The notes under the pieces were generated by a model that was given only the letters and a program-made list of their open reading frames with translations, was not told the DNA's origin and made no database searches. Positions 27,918-37,250 of a DNA stretch of 64,000 nucleotides are shown here, piece after piece. This stretch comes from Nonomuraea turkmeniaca (GTDB lineage: Bacteria; Actinomycetota; Actinomycetes; Streptosporangiales; Streptosporangiaceae). The translations under genes were made by a program, and so were the position numbers. The stretch's first letter is position 1; each line of letters begins with the position of its first letter. The stretch is taken from positions 1-64,000 of the forward strand of contig NZ_VCKY01000027.1 in assembly GCF_005889735.1 (NCBI RefSeq). Reading direction: 5' to 3'.

Positions 27918-29039
27918 TTAGTGCTCCTTGCGGTAGGCGTCTTCAGCGCGCTGTTCGTCTGGCGGCAGCGGCAAGTCCAAGTGCGTACGGATAGCGGCGG
28001 TTGTGAGCAGTACGTTGTTGACCGCTTTGCTGACTCGGCCGCCGATCAGCGCTCGTCCGCCCCAGAGGCGGCTGTTGGCTCTCGACCAGTCGAGACTGCA
28101 CAGCTTCTCCAGAGTGGGTCGCCAGTCATCTGGATTCTTGCTGCTATGAAGCAAGCTGTTTCCGATGCGTCCCAGCGCAGTAAGGACGATGCTGTGGGAA
28201 TGGATCAGATCGGCCCTCACTTCAGGTGAGCGCATACGCTTCTGTCGCACATCTTGCCATTCCGGAAACTGAGTGTCGACGATCTCCCAGAACGCCATCG
28301 CCAGTTTAGTCTGCAACTCATCGTCCAGATCCGATATGCCGTCGAATAGAGCTTTATGTGCCCCATAGATGGCAGAGAGTGTGAACAGGCGGCGCGATTC
28401 CTTGGGCAGAGATGTGGCTTCCATTTCCACGAAGCCGCGGAATACGTGGGAGCTCAGGGCTACCACTCGTGTCAATGCTGCAAGTGGGTCGCGATGGTCG
28501 TAAAGAACGCCGATAGATTTCGATGCGCGTACTGCATGCCGATTAAGGTCAGCGAACATCTGCTGACATCTTTCAAGGCCTTTGTCGATAAAAAATACGA
28601 CGGCAATCGACTCGTCCCCGAGTTCCGGGTGGGTTTTGAGTGCTTGCTCAATGGCGGCGCGGCGATGTTGGCCATCATTAATGACGAATCTGCCATCCAT
28701 GGGAATGTACAGGACGCCTGTAGCGGCACCATGTGCGGCGCCGTCGTATGGAACAAAACGTATGCTCGCGTCGACGGATGCGGTGATGGCCGAGAACGTA
28801 TAGTTACTAGGGTTACGTTCGATGTAGCGCACGATCTCGGGGATACGGCCCTTATTGAGAGTTCTCTGTGCGCGTAGTTCCGTCGGAAGGTCGTCATCGT
28901 CCCAGACGAACATCTTCGACAGCAGTTTAAGAGGGCACATTGAGACGAAAAAGACGCGCTCTGCCTGAACGCCACGGATAGCTGGAAAGGCATACTCGTA
29001 GTGGGCGGTGATGGGCGATGATGGCGGCGCTTTGGACAC
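27918..29039 (-). CDS. dndB: DndB, DGQHR-domain regulator of the dnd operon
   Basis: A 373-residue protein. GTG 29039 was chosen because GGAGG lies ten bases upstream; an alternative GTG at 29096 has no ribosome binding site. The signature YEYAFPAIRGVQ at the N terminus and INDGQHRRAAIEQAL near residue 127 identify DndB. FADLNRHAVRASKSIGVLYD is also typical. DndB homologues repress dnd transcription and limit modification density. Two inverted repeats lie in the divergent dndB-dndA gap at 29101-29131, fitting autoregulation. It is the first gene of dndB-C-D-E. Confidence 0.9.
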   Translation of the reverse strand: MSKAPPSSPITAHYEYAFPAIRGVQAERVFFVSMCPLKLLSKMFVWDDDDLPTELRAQRTLNKGRIPEIVRYIERNPSNYTFSAITASVDASIRFVPYDGAAHGAATGVLYIPMDGRFVINDGQHRRAAIEQALKTHPELGDESIAVVFFIDKGLERCQQMFADLNRHAVRASKSIGVLYDHRDPLAALTRVVALSSHVFRGFVEMEATSLPKESRRLFTLSAIYGAHKALFDGISDLDDELQTKLAMAFWEIVDTQFPEWQDVRQKRMRSPEVRADLIHSHSIVLTALGRIGNSLLHSSKNPDDWRPTLEKLCSLDWSRANSRLWGGRALIGGRVSKAVNNVLLTTAAIRTHLDLPLPPDEQRAEDAYRKEH

Positions 29040-29100
29040 AGCGGTGTCGCCTCCGGCAGCACGGGACCGCCCCCGTCGCAATGATGTCCCAGACACGGTG

Positions 29101-29131
29101 TTACGTTATGACTTGACGTAAGGAACGTCAA
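29101..29131. promoter_or_regulatory. overlapping inverted repeats in the dndB-dndA divergent promoter
   Basis: TTACGT (29101-29106) is mirrored by ACGTAA (29116-29121). TTGACGT (29113-29119) is mirrored by ACGTCAA (29125-29131) with a 5-base spacer. From memory, Salmonella DndB recognises TACG-N10-CGTA. Here the matching arms are 11 bases apart, so a DndB operator is plausible but not proven. Confidence 0.5.
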
Positions 29132-29215
29132 CTTCAGATGCTGGAGTGTACTGCCGCGGCAGAGGGTTCCGTGCGACAGTAGCGCTCAGAGATGACACTG
29201 CGACGAGGAGTCTGC

Positions 29216-30346
29216 GTGACTGTGTACCTGGACTTCAACGCCACGACGCCGGTGGACCCGCGTGTGGCCGATGAGATTGTCCACTACCTCGTCGATGAGT
29301 ACGGCAACGCTGGTAGCCGTACGCATGAGCTGGGGCAGCGTGCTCAGAAGGCCGCGAATCGAGCCCGCCGGCAGGTCGCAGAAGTCGTCGATGCCCAGGA
29401 CGACGAAGTGATCTTCACCTCCGGTGCCACAGAGGCGAACAACCTCGCGTTGCTGGGCTTGGCACCAGAGGGTGACAAGATCAGCCGCCGACACATCGTC
29501 TCGACGGCGATCGAGCACAAGGCTGTGCTTGAACCACTCGCGCGGCTAGACAAGATGGGCTTCGATGTCCAGCTTGTCGATCCTGGTCCAAGTGGGCGGG
29601 TGGCTGCAGACGACATCCTTGCGGCCGTCCGGCCGGACACGTTGGCGGTGTCGGTCATGGCTGCCAATAACGAGACCGGCATCCTTCAGCCCATCGAGGA
29701 GATCTGCCAACGGCTGGAGGGGCATGATCTGTGGCTGCATGTGGACGCAGCTCAGACCTTCGGCAAAGAGCTGGACCCGCTTCGAAGTCATCGAATCGAC
29801 CTGATGTCGATATCTGCACACAAAGTGTTCGGTCCAATGGGGGTGGGGGCGCTCGTAGCCCGTAGTCGCGACTATCGCCGGCCACCACTGAAGCCCTTGA
29901 TGTTCGGGGGAGGGCAGGAGAGAGGCCTGCGGCCAGGAACCCTGCCTGTTCCCCTCGTCGCCGGGTTCGGGCTCGCGGCAGAGCTGGCTGGCAAAGAGCA
30001 GGCGGCAAGGCACGAAGCCTGCCTACGATACCGCAGCGCGGTACTTGCTGGTTTGGCGCCACTTCAGCCGGTCATCCACGGTGACGAGCAGTTTACGCTG
30101 CCCCACGTGGTCAACCTGTCGTTGCCCGGCGTGGATTCGGAAGCCGTGATGCTTGCATGGCGAGGGATCGTAGCAGTGTCCAATGGATCGGCCTGCACTT
30201 CTAACTCCTACGAACCTAGCCACGTGCTCACGGCCATGGGAGTGCCAGATAATCAGGTGCGCGGGGCCTTGCGTCTGTCGTGGTCTCATATGAGCCCGCC
30301 CGCTGACTGGGCTGAAGCTGTTGATCGGGTCCGGGCCCTGACGTAG
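29216..30346 (+). CDS. dndA: cysteine desulfurase DndA
   Basis: A 376-residue NifS/IscS-type PLP enzyme that mobilises sulfur from L-cysteine for DNA phosphorothioation. GTG 29216 follows GAGGAG by five bases and gives the family start VYLDFNATTPVDPRV. The PLP lysine is in SISAHKVFGPMGVGAL. The His of HVDAAQTFGKE and the loop cysteine of NGSACTSNSYEPSHVL are both present, so it should be active. It is divergent from dndB across a gap carrying inverted repeats. It is followed after 14 bases by the Dnd-associated methyltransferase gene in the same direction. Confidence 0.93.
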   Translation: MTVYLDFNATTPVDPRVADEIVHYLVDEYGNAGSRTHELGQRAQKAANRARRQVAEVVDAQDDEVIFTSGATEANNLALLGLAPEGDKISRRHIVSTAIEHKAVLEPLARLDKMGFDVQLVDPGPSGRVAADDILAAVRPDTLAVSVMAANNETGILQPIEEICQRLEGHDLWLHVDAAQTFGKELDPLRSHRIDLMSISAHKVFGPMGVGALVARSRDYRRPPLKPLMFGGGQERGLRPGTLPVPLVAGFGLAAELAGKEQAARHEACLRYRSAVLAGLAPLQPVIHGDEQFTLPHVVNLSLPGVDSEAVMLAWRGIVAVSNGSACTSNSYEPSHVLTAMGVPDNQVRGALRLSWSHMSPPADWAEAVDRVRALT

Positions 30347-30360
30347 CCACGGCCGTCACC

Positions 30361-31781
30361 TTGGACACTGTCCAGCGCTCCCGTACTGCAATCGCGCGCC
30401 AGCGCCTATCGATGCCTGCTCGCGTAGCCATGAGTGATGCTGTCGTCAAGACAGATACCACCGTGTTGGACTATGGCTGCGGGCGAGGCGACGACGTCGG
30501 CTATCTCGCCGCTCTCGGTATCGCTGTCCAGGGATGGGATCCGCATTTTCGGCCTATCCCACCTCCCACACGTGCCGATGTAGTACTGCTTACCTATGTA
30601 CTCAATGTAATCGAAAATATTGACGAACGTATGGAAACTCTGAAGGCGGCACTCGGCCTCGCCCGCCGATGCTTGGTTGTGTCCGTCCGACTTCGGTGGG
30701 AAGAGCATTCCATTCAGGGCTTGGATCATCACGATGGCGTGATCACCACGCGTGGGACCTTTCAGGCATTACACCGACCCGAAGAGTTCCGCCTCTGGGC
30801 CAACATGATTACCGGTATTGTCCAGTGAGTCCTTGTCCTGAAGTGATCTATCTATTCAAGGACGATCAAGCCCGGACCGACTTTATTCATCGCAAGTATC
30901 GAAAAGACTTGTCGGCTGAGGACCAAGGTGTTGATCCGCTGCACCGGCTTGCCAGCCACATGCTCACGTTTGGCCGACCACCTCGGCCCAGCGAGAAACC
31001 GGACCTGCTTGCAAGCCTGCTCGCCACTTACGGCTCGATGCATCGCGCGATTATTGCGGCCAAACATCTCCTCACACCCGCCGCCATGGCGCAGGCACGC
31101 CGACGTCGGAAAAGCGACCTTGTCGTCGCCCTAGCACTTGACACCTTCTATGGAAGGGCAAGTTTCGGCGAACTGCCTCCTGCAATGCGCGCCGACGTGA
31201 AAGCCTTCTACGGCACTTATAGTAACGCCTGTAGTACGGCAGGAAAGCTATTGGTAGCAGCAGGGCAACCGGACCTCGTCAAGCGCGCGATGATTAGCTC
31301 CCGCACCGGCAAGCTCAGCCCTACAGCGCTTTACATCCATAAAAGCGCACTGGACGAGCTGGTTGCGCTGCTACGCATCTACGAAGCATGCGCCCGAATC
31401 GTCGCGGGAACACCTGACGGGGCTAACCTGATGAAGCTTCATCACGACCAGCCGGCAGTCTCGTACCTCACCTGCCCAGACTTCGACAAGGATCCACACC
31501 CGTATCTAGCGGCTAGCTTGTTCGTCCACATCGGCCAACAGAAAACCAGCTGGACCCAATACCCGCCCTCTCCCCATCGGCCCCTCCTGCATCGCAAGGA
31601 AGAGTTCGTGGCTCAGGGCCACCCGCAGCGAGCCCGGTGGGCAAGGTTGACTACCCGGGAGGTCAAAGCTGGACTCTACGATGACCCGGTCGCCATAGGC
31701 ACGGAACAGGGATGGCGCCATGTTCTTGACTCCAAGGGCCTCGTCCTGTCTGGTCATCGCTTGATATCCAAGCAAGCTTGA
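30361..31781 (+). pseudogene. DNA phosphorothioation-associated putative methyltransferase, frameshifted
   Basis: Frame one (TTG 30361 to TGA 30828) encodes RSRTAIARQRLSMPARVAM, the SAM-binding FDYG-like segment VLDYGCGRGDDVGYLA, GWDPHFRP and LTYVLNVIENIDERM. The protein resumes in another frame at about 30830 as CPEVIYLFKDDQARTDF, then YRKDLSAEDQGVDPL, to 31781. Joined, it is a full-length member (about 470 residues) of the putative methyltransferase family found next to dnd genes (TIGR04096 as I recall). A one-base insertion near 30815-30830 would restore it. The gene is either inactive, read by frameshifting or mis-sequenced. Its role beside Dnd is not established; it follows dndA by 14 bases. 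Confidence 0.75.
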
Positions 31782-31872
31782 AGACTCTCTTCTCCTGGGT
31801 AGGCAGCATGGCTTATGCTGCTTCTTCTCTTTCGGTAGCATTCGATCGTTGCCCCCAGTCCTAGGAGTCGTT

Positions 31873-33561
31873 GTGCCAGTATTCCAATATCCGGCATTCC
31901 GTACATTCCAGACAAGCGAGGGCAAACCTCTAATCTTGTTCGCTGCGCGGGCCACAGATATTGAGCAGTGGGCAGGAATTCCACGCCGCGCGCGTTTGCA
32001 TGGCGACGGTGAGACGGTCGGATTCCAGCGCGAGGTAAAGATGGCTCGTGTAAAGGATCTGGGAGCCTTTTTCGGCGACAGTCGCAATATCGCTCAAAAT
32101 CCCCTGATGGCCGCGCTTCAATCTGAGGATGTTGTGCGTTTCGATCCGATCGACGGCAGTGGCCATTTTGGCCATATCACCATCGACACTGGCAACCTTG
32201 CCCAATTGCCGTTGATTGACCTGCTGCGACGGTTCGCCGCCCTACTCGAGGATCGTGTCCCAGCGCTTAGTGCGAGCACAGTTTCTCGACAGCGAATTCA
32301 AGAGGCAATCGCGGAAGCGCAGCGACGACATGGATTCTCTGACGGCACTGAGAATGACAGCGATGAAGAATCACTTCTTGAAGGTGAGCTAGATCTGGAT
32401 GCAGGTCCAGACGAAGATATTGCCGGCATACTGATGTCTGAGGAGACAAATATTCTCGAGTTTTACACTGAGCTGATAGTCCGCATCTCGGCATTGGAGC
32501 GACTATCTCCCGATCGAGATCGAGAAGAAATTTTGGGCTTCCGCAAGGAAGACGTCCTTGCCTATTTGTTGCCGATCGTCCTCGTCGATGGACAGCACAG
32601 ACTTAGAGGTGCAATTAACTCCGCCGAGAAAATGTTGGAAAGCGATGCCTTCCAACAAGAAATTATGGATGCAGTTGTCGAGGGCGTTGATCCGGACGAG
32701 GCTGAGCGTCAAGTGATCGGCAGGAACGCCCGAAATCTACCGATCTCGCTGCTCATGGACCCAAGTCCTAGTGAGCACGTCTTTCAATTTGTGGTCGTCA
32801 ATCAGAAAGCCACACCGATGGCGCCTGCACTGCTTGGGACAATTGTGTCGACCAGCCTTGGGGCAGACGAGCTGGAGCCGGTTGCGCAGCGGCTTCGGGA
32901 CGCAGGCATCAAGCTTGACGATTCCCAAGCCATCGCATACTTGACCCGTGCGCCGGAGAGTCCATTCAAAGACTATGTGCAAAGAGGGATGACCGGTGAT
33001 CGTCCTGACCAACTGCAGTGGACTGTACTTCAAGGCCTAGTCCGAATCTTTCGAGAATTGAAGGGCGGGAAACGTTACGGCGACAAGAACGATTATGCGG
33101 CGATGTGGCGCGAAGACTGCCTGTCCGACTCCGCCCTCGTCCGGGAGGCTGATGATCCATATGCCGTATGGAGCGAACCTGATGGCCCATGGCGGGATAT
33201 CTTCATTCGGTTCTACACGCAAGTGCGAGATTATTTCGGCTCAGATGATTCGGAAGCTGAGAACGCGTGGGGAACGACACGTAGTAACCTATTCAACAAA
33301 GTCAGCTTAACAATACTCGCGGCTGACTTCTTCGACTTCTTGCAAGACCGGCGCATCACTCTCGACTCAACGGAGCAGCTTAACGAGGCGTTTAGCGAAT
33401 GGCTTGGCAACGCAAAACCCTCGTATTTTGACCGAAAATGGGACACAACCGGCCTAAAGAAGGACACCGACGCGGTTCGCAAGAAATGGGCTAAGCTCTG
33501 GTCCGAGTATCGTCGAAATCCACGAGGTGGACTACCGAGAGTCACTGAGTACCGGCCCTGA
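31873..33561 (+). CDS. DGQHR-domain protein (DndB-like), coupled to an HNH nuclease
   Basis: A 562-residue protein. GTG 31873 follows AGGAG by five bases; the longer frame from 31849 lacks this. The N terminus (QYPAFRTFQTSEGKPLI) and IVLVDGQHRLRGAINSAEK near residue 237 place it in the DGQHR superfamily with DndB, followed by VFQFVVVNQKATPM. An acidic low-complexity insert (about 165-190) precedes the motif. The C-terminal 250 residues are a separate helical domain. The downstream HNH gene starts eight bases after the stop, so they are likely co-translated. A sensor or specificity subunit for the nuclease is an inference. Base composition is more AT-rich than in the flanking AICE. Confidence 0.75.
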   Translation: MPVFQYPAFRTFQTSEGKPLILFAARATDIEQWAGIPRRARLHGDGETVGFQREVKMARVKDLGAFFGDSRNIAQNPLMAALQSEDVVRFDPIDGSGHFGHITIDTGNLAQLPLIDLLRRFAALLEDRVPALSASTVSRQRIQEAIAEAQRRHGFSDGTENDSDEESLLEGELDLDAGPDEDIAGILMSEETNILEFYTELIVRISALERLSPDRDREEILGFRKEDVLAYLLPIVLVDGQHRLRGAINSAEKMLESDAFQQEIMDAVVEGVDPDEAERQVIGRNARNLPISLLMDPSPSEHVFQFVVVNQKATPMAPALLGTIVSTSLGADELEPVAQRLRDAGIKLDDSQAIAYLTRAPESPFKDYVQRGMTGDRPDQLQWTVLQGLVRIFRELKGGKRYGDKNDYAAMWREDCLSDSALVREADDPYAVWSEPDGPWRDIFIRFYTQVRDYFGSDDSEAENAWGTTRSNLFNKVSLTILAADFFDFLQDRRITLDSTEQLNEAFSEWLGNAKPSYFDRKWDTTGLKKDTDAVRKKWAKLWSEYRRNPRGGLPRVTEYRP

Positions 33562-33568
33562 AGGTTCG

Positions 33569-34504
33569 ATGCAAGCTCACCAGGTTTCGCACTTCTTCTC
33601 AGCCGTCGACGTTGCCAGGCGAGGACGGTGGGACGACGACGCACTACGCCAACTTGCTCACCTCGCTATACCTGAAGGCCTGCTCGGTCCGCGAGGCAAT
33701 CTGGTAAGGGCCGATGTCACCCTAGCGCAAGCTCGCTGGTATTTGGAAGGTTTAGTAGACTATGCAGCTTTTGAGCAGGACGAGTCGCTTAGATTTGGCC
33801 GGCTAGCGTTGCAACTGTGGCAGGCTCTTGTCGCACAAAATCCCCAGATTCCACGCGACGAATTGCACGAGGTCGCATTAAAACTTGCCACTGTTGCCTG
33901 GAGCGAGGTGCGGGCTCGAAGAATACGCCATCGGGCGCGCATGACCCTGGATACTAGGCGTACCCTTTGGTTCAGAGAATTGGATCCCCGGTGCTATCTG
34001 TGCGGCTATAAGTTTACGGCTGGTGCGCGGGACCGCTTTCTTCGTCGCAGCAGGAGTCCGCTCACCCCGCCTCCCCTGGTTGACTTCACCAGACCACGTA
34101 CTAAGGAAAGGCATCTTCTTATTGAGATAGACCACATGCAGGCCGTTGCTGAGGGCGGAACCAATGAACTAGATAATCTCAGTCTCGCATGCGGTTGGTG
34201 CAATATTGTCAAGGGTAGGCGAGGCAGCATCTTTGATGTCGACAGCCGGCCAATCGGTATGCTCGACCACCCAACCCTGGGCTGGCTTTCTGTTCCACAG
34301 CCCATGTGGGTCCTCAGAATCGTTAGTATGCGAGGCCGCTGCGAGCACCCGTCCGGATGCTCTGCCAATTTGGCCAACAGTGAGCTTCTCGTGGCGCCTT
34401 ACTCGAGCAGAGGCGCCCTTAATCCAGCGAACACACTTGTGTTTTGCGGTGAACATGACCCGTGGAAGGACGAGCGGCTCATAAGTAGGACATTAGTTGT
34501 GTGA
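33569..34504 (+). CDS. HNH endonuclease partner of the DGQHR protein
   Basis: A 311-residue protein. ATG 33569 follows GAAGG, eight bases after the previous stop. The first 150 residues are helical. The nuclease core has CYLCGYKF, then IEIDHMQAVAEGGTNELDN, then ACGWCNIVKG: a bba-metal HNH motif with a CxxC...CxxC structural zinc site. A C-terminal Cys-rich part (RGRCEHPSGC, FCGEHD) may bind another zinc. The setting beside Dnd suggests cleavage of DNA that lacks, or carries, phosphorothioate. It converges with the minus-strand restriction operon with a 24-base gap. Confidence 0.8.
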   Translation: MQAHQVSHFFSAVDVARRGRWDDDALRQLAHLAIPEGLLGPRGNLVRADVTLAQARWYLEGLVDYAAFEQDESLRFGRLALQLWQALVAQNPQIPRDELHEVALKLATVAWSEVRARRIRHRARMTLDTRRTLWFRELDPRCYLCGYKFTAGARDRFLRRSRSPLTPPPLVDFTRPRTKERHLLIEIDHMQAVAEGGTNELDNLSLACGWCNIVKGRRGSIFDVDSRPIGMLDHPTLGWLSVPQPMWVLRIVSMRGRCEHPSGCSANLANSELLVAPYSSRGALNPANTLVFCGEHDPWKDERLISRTLVV

Positions 34505-34528
34505 TGGCCGGATTTGGGCGCCTTCAGG

Positions 34529-34999
34529 CTACAATCCTAGTTCATCGGCGAAGCGAGTTAGATCGATGCCATTTTCGGCTAAGTGTTTTTCAATATGTCG
34601 GTTAACAAGCATCTGAATGGCATCGTCTTCGCGTGCTAGACGGTTGGCGTTGAGATGTGCTTGGATGATTTCAAGGCCACCGTTCGCGTACTGTTCAAAG
34701 ATCGCCACGCGTTCTGCGACACGGTCGTCTCGAAGGATTTCGAGGTCATCCTCATGCTCAAGTACTGAGAGGACCTGGATCAGTAGCTCGTGGCCGCTAT
34801 CACGCTGAAACAGCTCCAGCCGTATATCTCCCTTTGTACCCGGGAGTGGTACCTTCTTGCCCTCTGCTTTGCCTAGCGCAGCGGCAAAGACGAAGAGATC
34901 ACGCATGGACGCGAAGAGCGCGTCTGGCGCCTCTCCGGCGAGGCGCGCGATCAACTCTTCCTTGTCGGCCGGTCGCCGTATGCGTTGCTCTAATATCAT
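34529..34999 (-). CDS. Dnd system-associated protein 4
   Basis: A 156-residue protein whose ATG directly follows the ATPase gene's TGA. It has RIRRPADKEELIARL, then DLFVFAAALGKAEGKKVPLP, then FEQYANGGLEIIQAHL, which I recognise as Dnd system-associated protein 4 (TIGR04062 as I recall). This is a helical family of unknown mechanism found only near dnd genes. It is the last gene of a four-gene operon with the PLD-helicase restriction protein, which suggests it serves the restriction arm, not modification. Confidence 0.82.
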   Translation of the reverse strand: MILEQRIRRPADKEELIARLAGEAPDALFASMRDLFVFAAALGKAEGKKVPLPGTKGDIRLELFQRDSGHELLIQVLSVLEHEDDLEILRDDRVAERVAIFEQYANGGLEIIQAHLNANRLAREDDAIQMLVNRHIEKHLAENGIDLTRFADELGL

Positions 35000-37063
35000 T
35001 CAAATGACCTTTCGAAGTTGCGCCGAGTCGTAGTCGGAAGCGGGAATGACGTAGTCCCATTCCTGTCCCTTGAGCGATATTGATTCCTGCTCAGCATCCG
35101 GCTTGGTAGTGTGAACGCAGATTACGTACTCTGCGCCAACATGAGGTGCAAGTTCGCGAGAAACAACGCCATCCGCTTGAGCTTTGCTCGTGAGAACGAC
35201 TACCTGGGACGTCATACTCGGCAGCGCACGCGCGATGGCCTCACGATAGTTGTTGTCGAGGTTGCCAAACGCGGCGTCCATCACGATCGGGTACAAGCCA
35301 CCGATTCGACCGACGAGCTGCTCCTCACTTCCGCGTTCTACCTGTTCCTTGCATAGCTGGGCGAGAGCACCAACGAAGGACAGGCTGAGCAGCTGGTTCT
35401 CACCAGTGGACTTTGGTGCTAAGAGTCGGTCGGGCCCCTCGCCTCTCCATAGTCGCAGCTCGAAGGCTGAATTAAGTTCGGGAATAAAGGGTTTGATCGT
35501 AATCCTCGAATGTACCCTGCGGACCTTGCTATCTAGACGCCGGCGAACGCTTTCACTGGCGGTGTCGAGCATGAGCTTAATTACCTTGGCTACCTCGCCG
35601 GTTATTGCCACCCGTCGACGTAGCGCTTCCACCCTGGCGTTCTCACTGTGTGCCTTCTTTAGCCTGTCGCCAAGATCCTTGATGACGGAGGCAACTTCTT
35701 GGAGCTCCCTATCGATGTCTCGGAGCCGGAACTCGTCGTCCTGAATCTTGTCCCGCACCTCGTTGCGACGCCGCTCAAGCTCTTGTGCGTCCTCAGGACC
35801 AACCTTCTGGAGTTGCGCGGCGATCTCGTTGAGAGTCTCTTCCGCCTGTCGGTATGCCTCGCTAGCCGCGGCGATCTCTCTGGTGTGCCGCTGGAGCATC
35901 GTGACAACGTCACCGGCCTCCTCGGCAAGGTTCTTGGCCCGCCCTCGCATCTCCTGCCAGATGCCTTCGACCTCGGCGAGACCCGCCTTGAGGCGCCACT
36001 CCTCGACATGCGCGTAGGGCTCTTCCCCTGGACGTAGCGGCGTACCGCAGATACAGATACCGACTTTGAGTCGCTCATCGACGAACTGGCGCTTGAGAGG
36101 GGCAGGTAGCTCGCCTCGTTCGTGGAGATCGGTGTGAAGGCTCTCAACGTGTGGAAGGAGCTCGGCCACCCAAACTCGATAAGCCTTACGGGTCAGGACT
36201 TCCGCGCGTGCCTGCCGAGCCTGACGCCGGCGCTCTTCGGCGTCATCAAGTGCTCGGCGTTGTTCGTCGCGTCGCGACTGTAGCTGAGCAGTCGCTTCAT
36301 GCTGTCGTAGCAACTGGTCGAGCTGGTCTACTTCATCCTTGAGATGAGCCACCTCACCCCGCAGCCGCCTCTGCTCGGTTAGTAGCTTAGTTTGTCTTTC
36401 CTTCTCACTCTCTAGTTGAGCCACGAGTTCGCTCGCCCGTGAATTCCCAAGTTTGCGAAGCTCGCTCGCGAATGTCTTCTCGACGGCAGGGAGATGATCC
36501 AGGGATCGTTCGTATTGCTCAAGACCTAAAAGTGTTTTAATTGCAGCCTGTATGTCCTCGAAGGCTTCACGATGTACCAGGTGTTCGATTCGCTCGCCAT
36601 TAAAGAAGAAGAACTGCGCCAGCCGTTCTGGCAGAACTTGGTCCAGCGTGTCGGAGTATGATGGAACATCTCGCCAGGTGCCATCGTCAGCTGCAATAGT
36701 GAGAGTTACATCTGGCTGGCGGACTTGCTGTCGCGGACTGCCTTTACGTGTCTTGATTGTGCGGCGTAGCCGGTATTGAGATCCGTTGTGCTCGAAGAGG
36801 AGCGTCGCACCGCAGCAGAGGTCTCCTCCTATTGGGGCCTGCTCCCATACTGCGTCGGTAATGAGCCGTTCCTGCTCTTCGACATCTGAACTAAGCGATC
36901 CGTAAAGTAGCCATGTGAAGGCATTGAGGAGAGTCGTCTTCCCGGCACCATTGGCGCCGTAGATTAACGTTACATTCCCGTCTTCGCCACCAGCGGCGAA
37001 GTCGATACGCTGTTGGCCGACAAACTGTCGGAAGTTTTCAAGTTCGAGTGACAGAAGTTTCAC
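35000..37063 (-). CDS. DndD-like SMC-family ATPase of the restriction operon
   Basis: A 687-residue protein. Walker A GANGAGKTTLLNAF is near residue 35. FFFFNGERIEHLVHRE matches the DndD FFFDGEQIE block. Two coiled coils flank a CxC hinge (VGICICGTPL). The signature is STGENQLLSLSFVGAL and Walker B is IVMDAAFGNLD, where an Ala replaces the usual catalytic Glu, as a Thr does in DndD. GTG 37063 follows GAGGGA and lies 26 bases inside the preceding small gene. It is distinct from the modification DndD at 24314-26344. It probably drives DNA remodelling or looping for the restriction enzyme encoded two genes upstream. Confidence 0.82.
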   Translation of the reverse strand: MKLLSLELENFRQFVGQQRIDFAAGGEDGNVTLIYGANGAGKTTLLNAFTWLLYGSLSSDVEEQERLITDAVWEQAPIGGDLCCGATLLFEHNGSQYRLRRTIKTRKGSPRQQVRQPDVTLTIAADDGTWRDVPSYSDTLDQVLPERLAQFFFFNGERIEHLVHREAFEDIQAAIKTLLGLEQYERSLDHLPAVEKTFASELRKLGNSRASELVAQLESEKERQTKLLTEQRRLRGEVAHLKDEVDQLDQLLRQHEATAQLQSRRDEQRRALDDAEERRRQARQARAEVLTRKAYRVWVAELLPHVESLHTDLHERGELPAPLKRQFVDERLKVGICICGTPLRPGEEPYAHVEEWRLKAGLAEVEGIWQEMRGRAKNLAEEAGDVVTMLQRHTREIAAASEAYRQAEETLNEIAAQLQKVGPEDAQELERRRNEVRDKIQDDEFRLRDIDRELQEVASVIKDLGDRLKKAHSENARVEALRRRVAITGEVAKVIKLMLDTASESVRRRLDSKVRRVHSRITIKPFIPELNSAFELRLWRGEGPDRLLAPKSTGENQLLSLSFVGALAQLCKEQVERGSEEQLVGRIGGLYPIVMDAAFGNLDNNYREAIARALPSMTSQVVVLTSKAQADGVVSRELAPHVGAEYVICVHTTKPDAEQESISLKGQEWDYVIPASDYDSAQLRKVI

Positions 37064-37250
37064 GAATAATCCCTCGGATGGCGTTCACCAACAGGTCAAT
37101 CGTCCCCTTGTCCTGTCGGCGAAGATGTAAGCGGCTACGCTCTATGCTTAGCACTTCACGTATGACCAGTTGTACGGTCTCGTCCTGCTTGGCATAGATC
37201 TCGGCTACTGCTTCACGTTCAGTTTTAGGCTCGTTCACCAAGTTCCTCAC
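37038..37250 (-). CDS. 70-residue protein embedded between restriction enzyme and ATPase genes
   Basis: The GTG at 37250 overlaps the TGA of the upstream helicase-nuclease gene (GTGA). The reading continues 26 bases into the ATPase gene, so the three are tightly coupled. The product is a short helical protein (EREAVAEIYAKQDETVQLVI, then LSIERSRLHLRRQDKG, then LLVNAIRGIIRE) with no signal or membrane span. The size and coupling suggest a small subunit of the restriction complex. I do not recognise the family. Confidence 0.7.
   Translation of the reverse strand: MRNLVNEPKTEREAVAEIYAKQDETVQLVIREVLSIERSRLHLRRQDKGTIDLLVNAIRGIIRETSVTRT

Noticed and set aside
30361..34504. DndF, DndG or DndH restriction genes
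   Set aside because: None of the genes near dnd has the DndFGH plan. The restriction-like genes are of the PLD-helicase and HNH types.
35000..37063. Calling this gene dndD
   Set aside because: It shares the FFF(D/N)GE block and SMC plan, but it lies in the restriction operon. A better dndD is coupled to dndC and dndE at 24314-26344.
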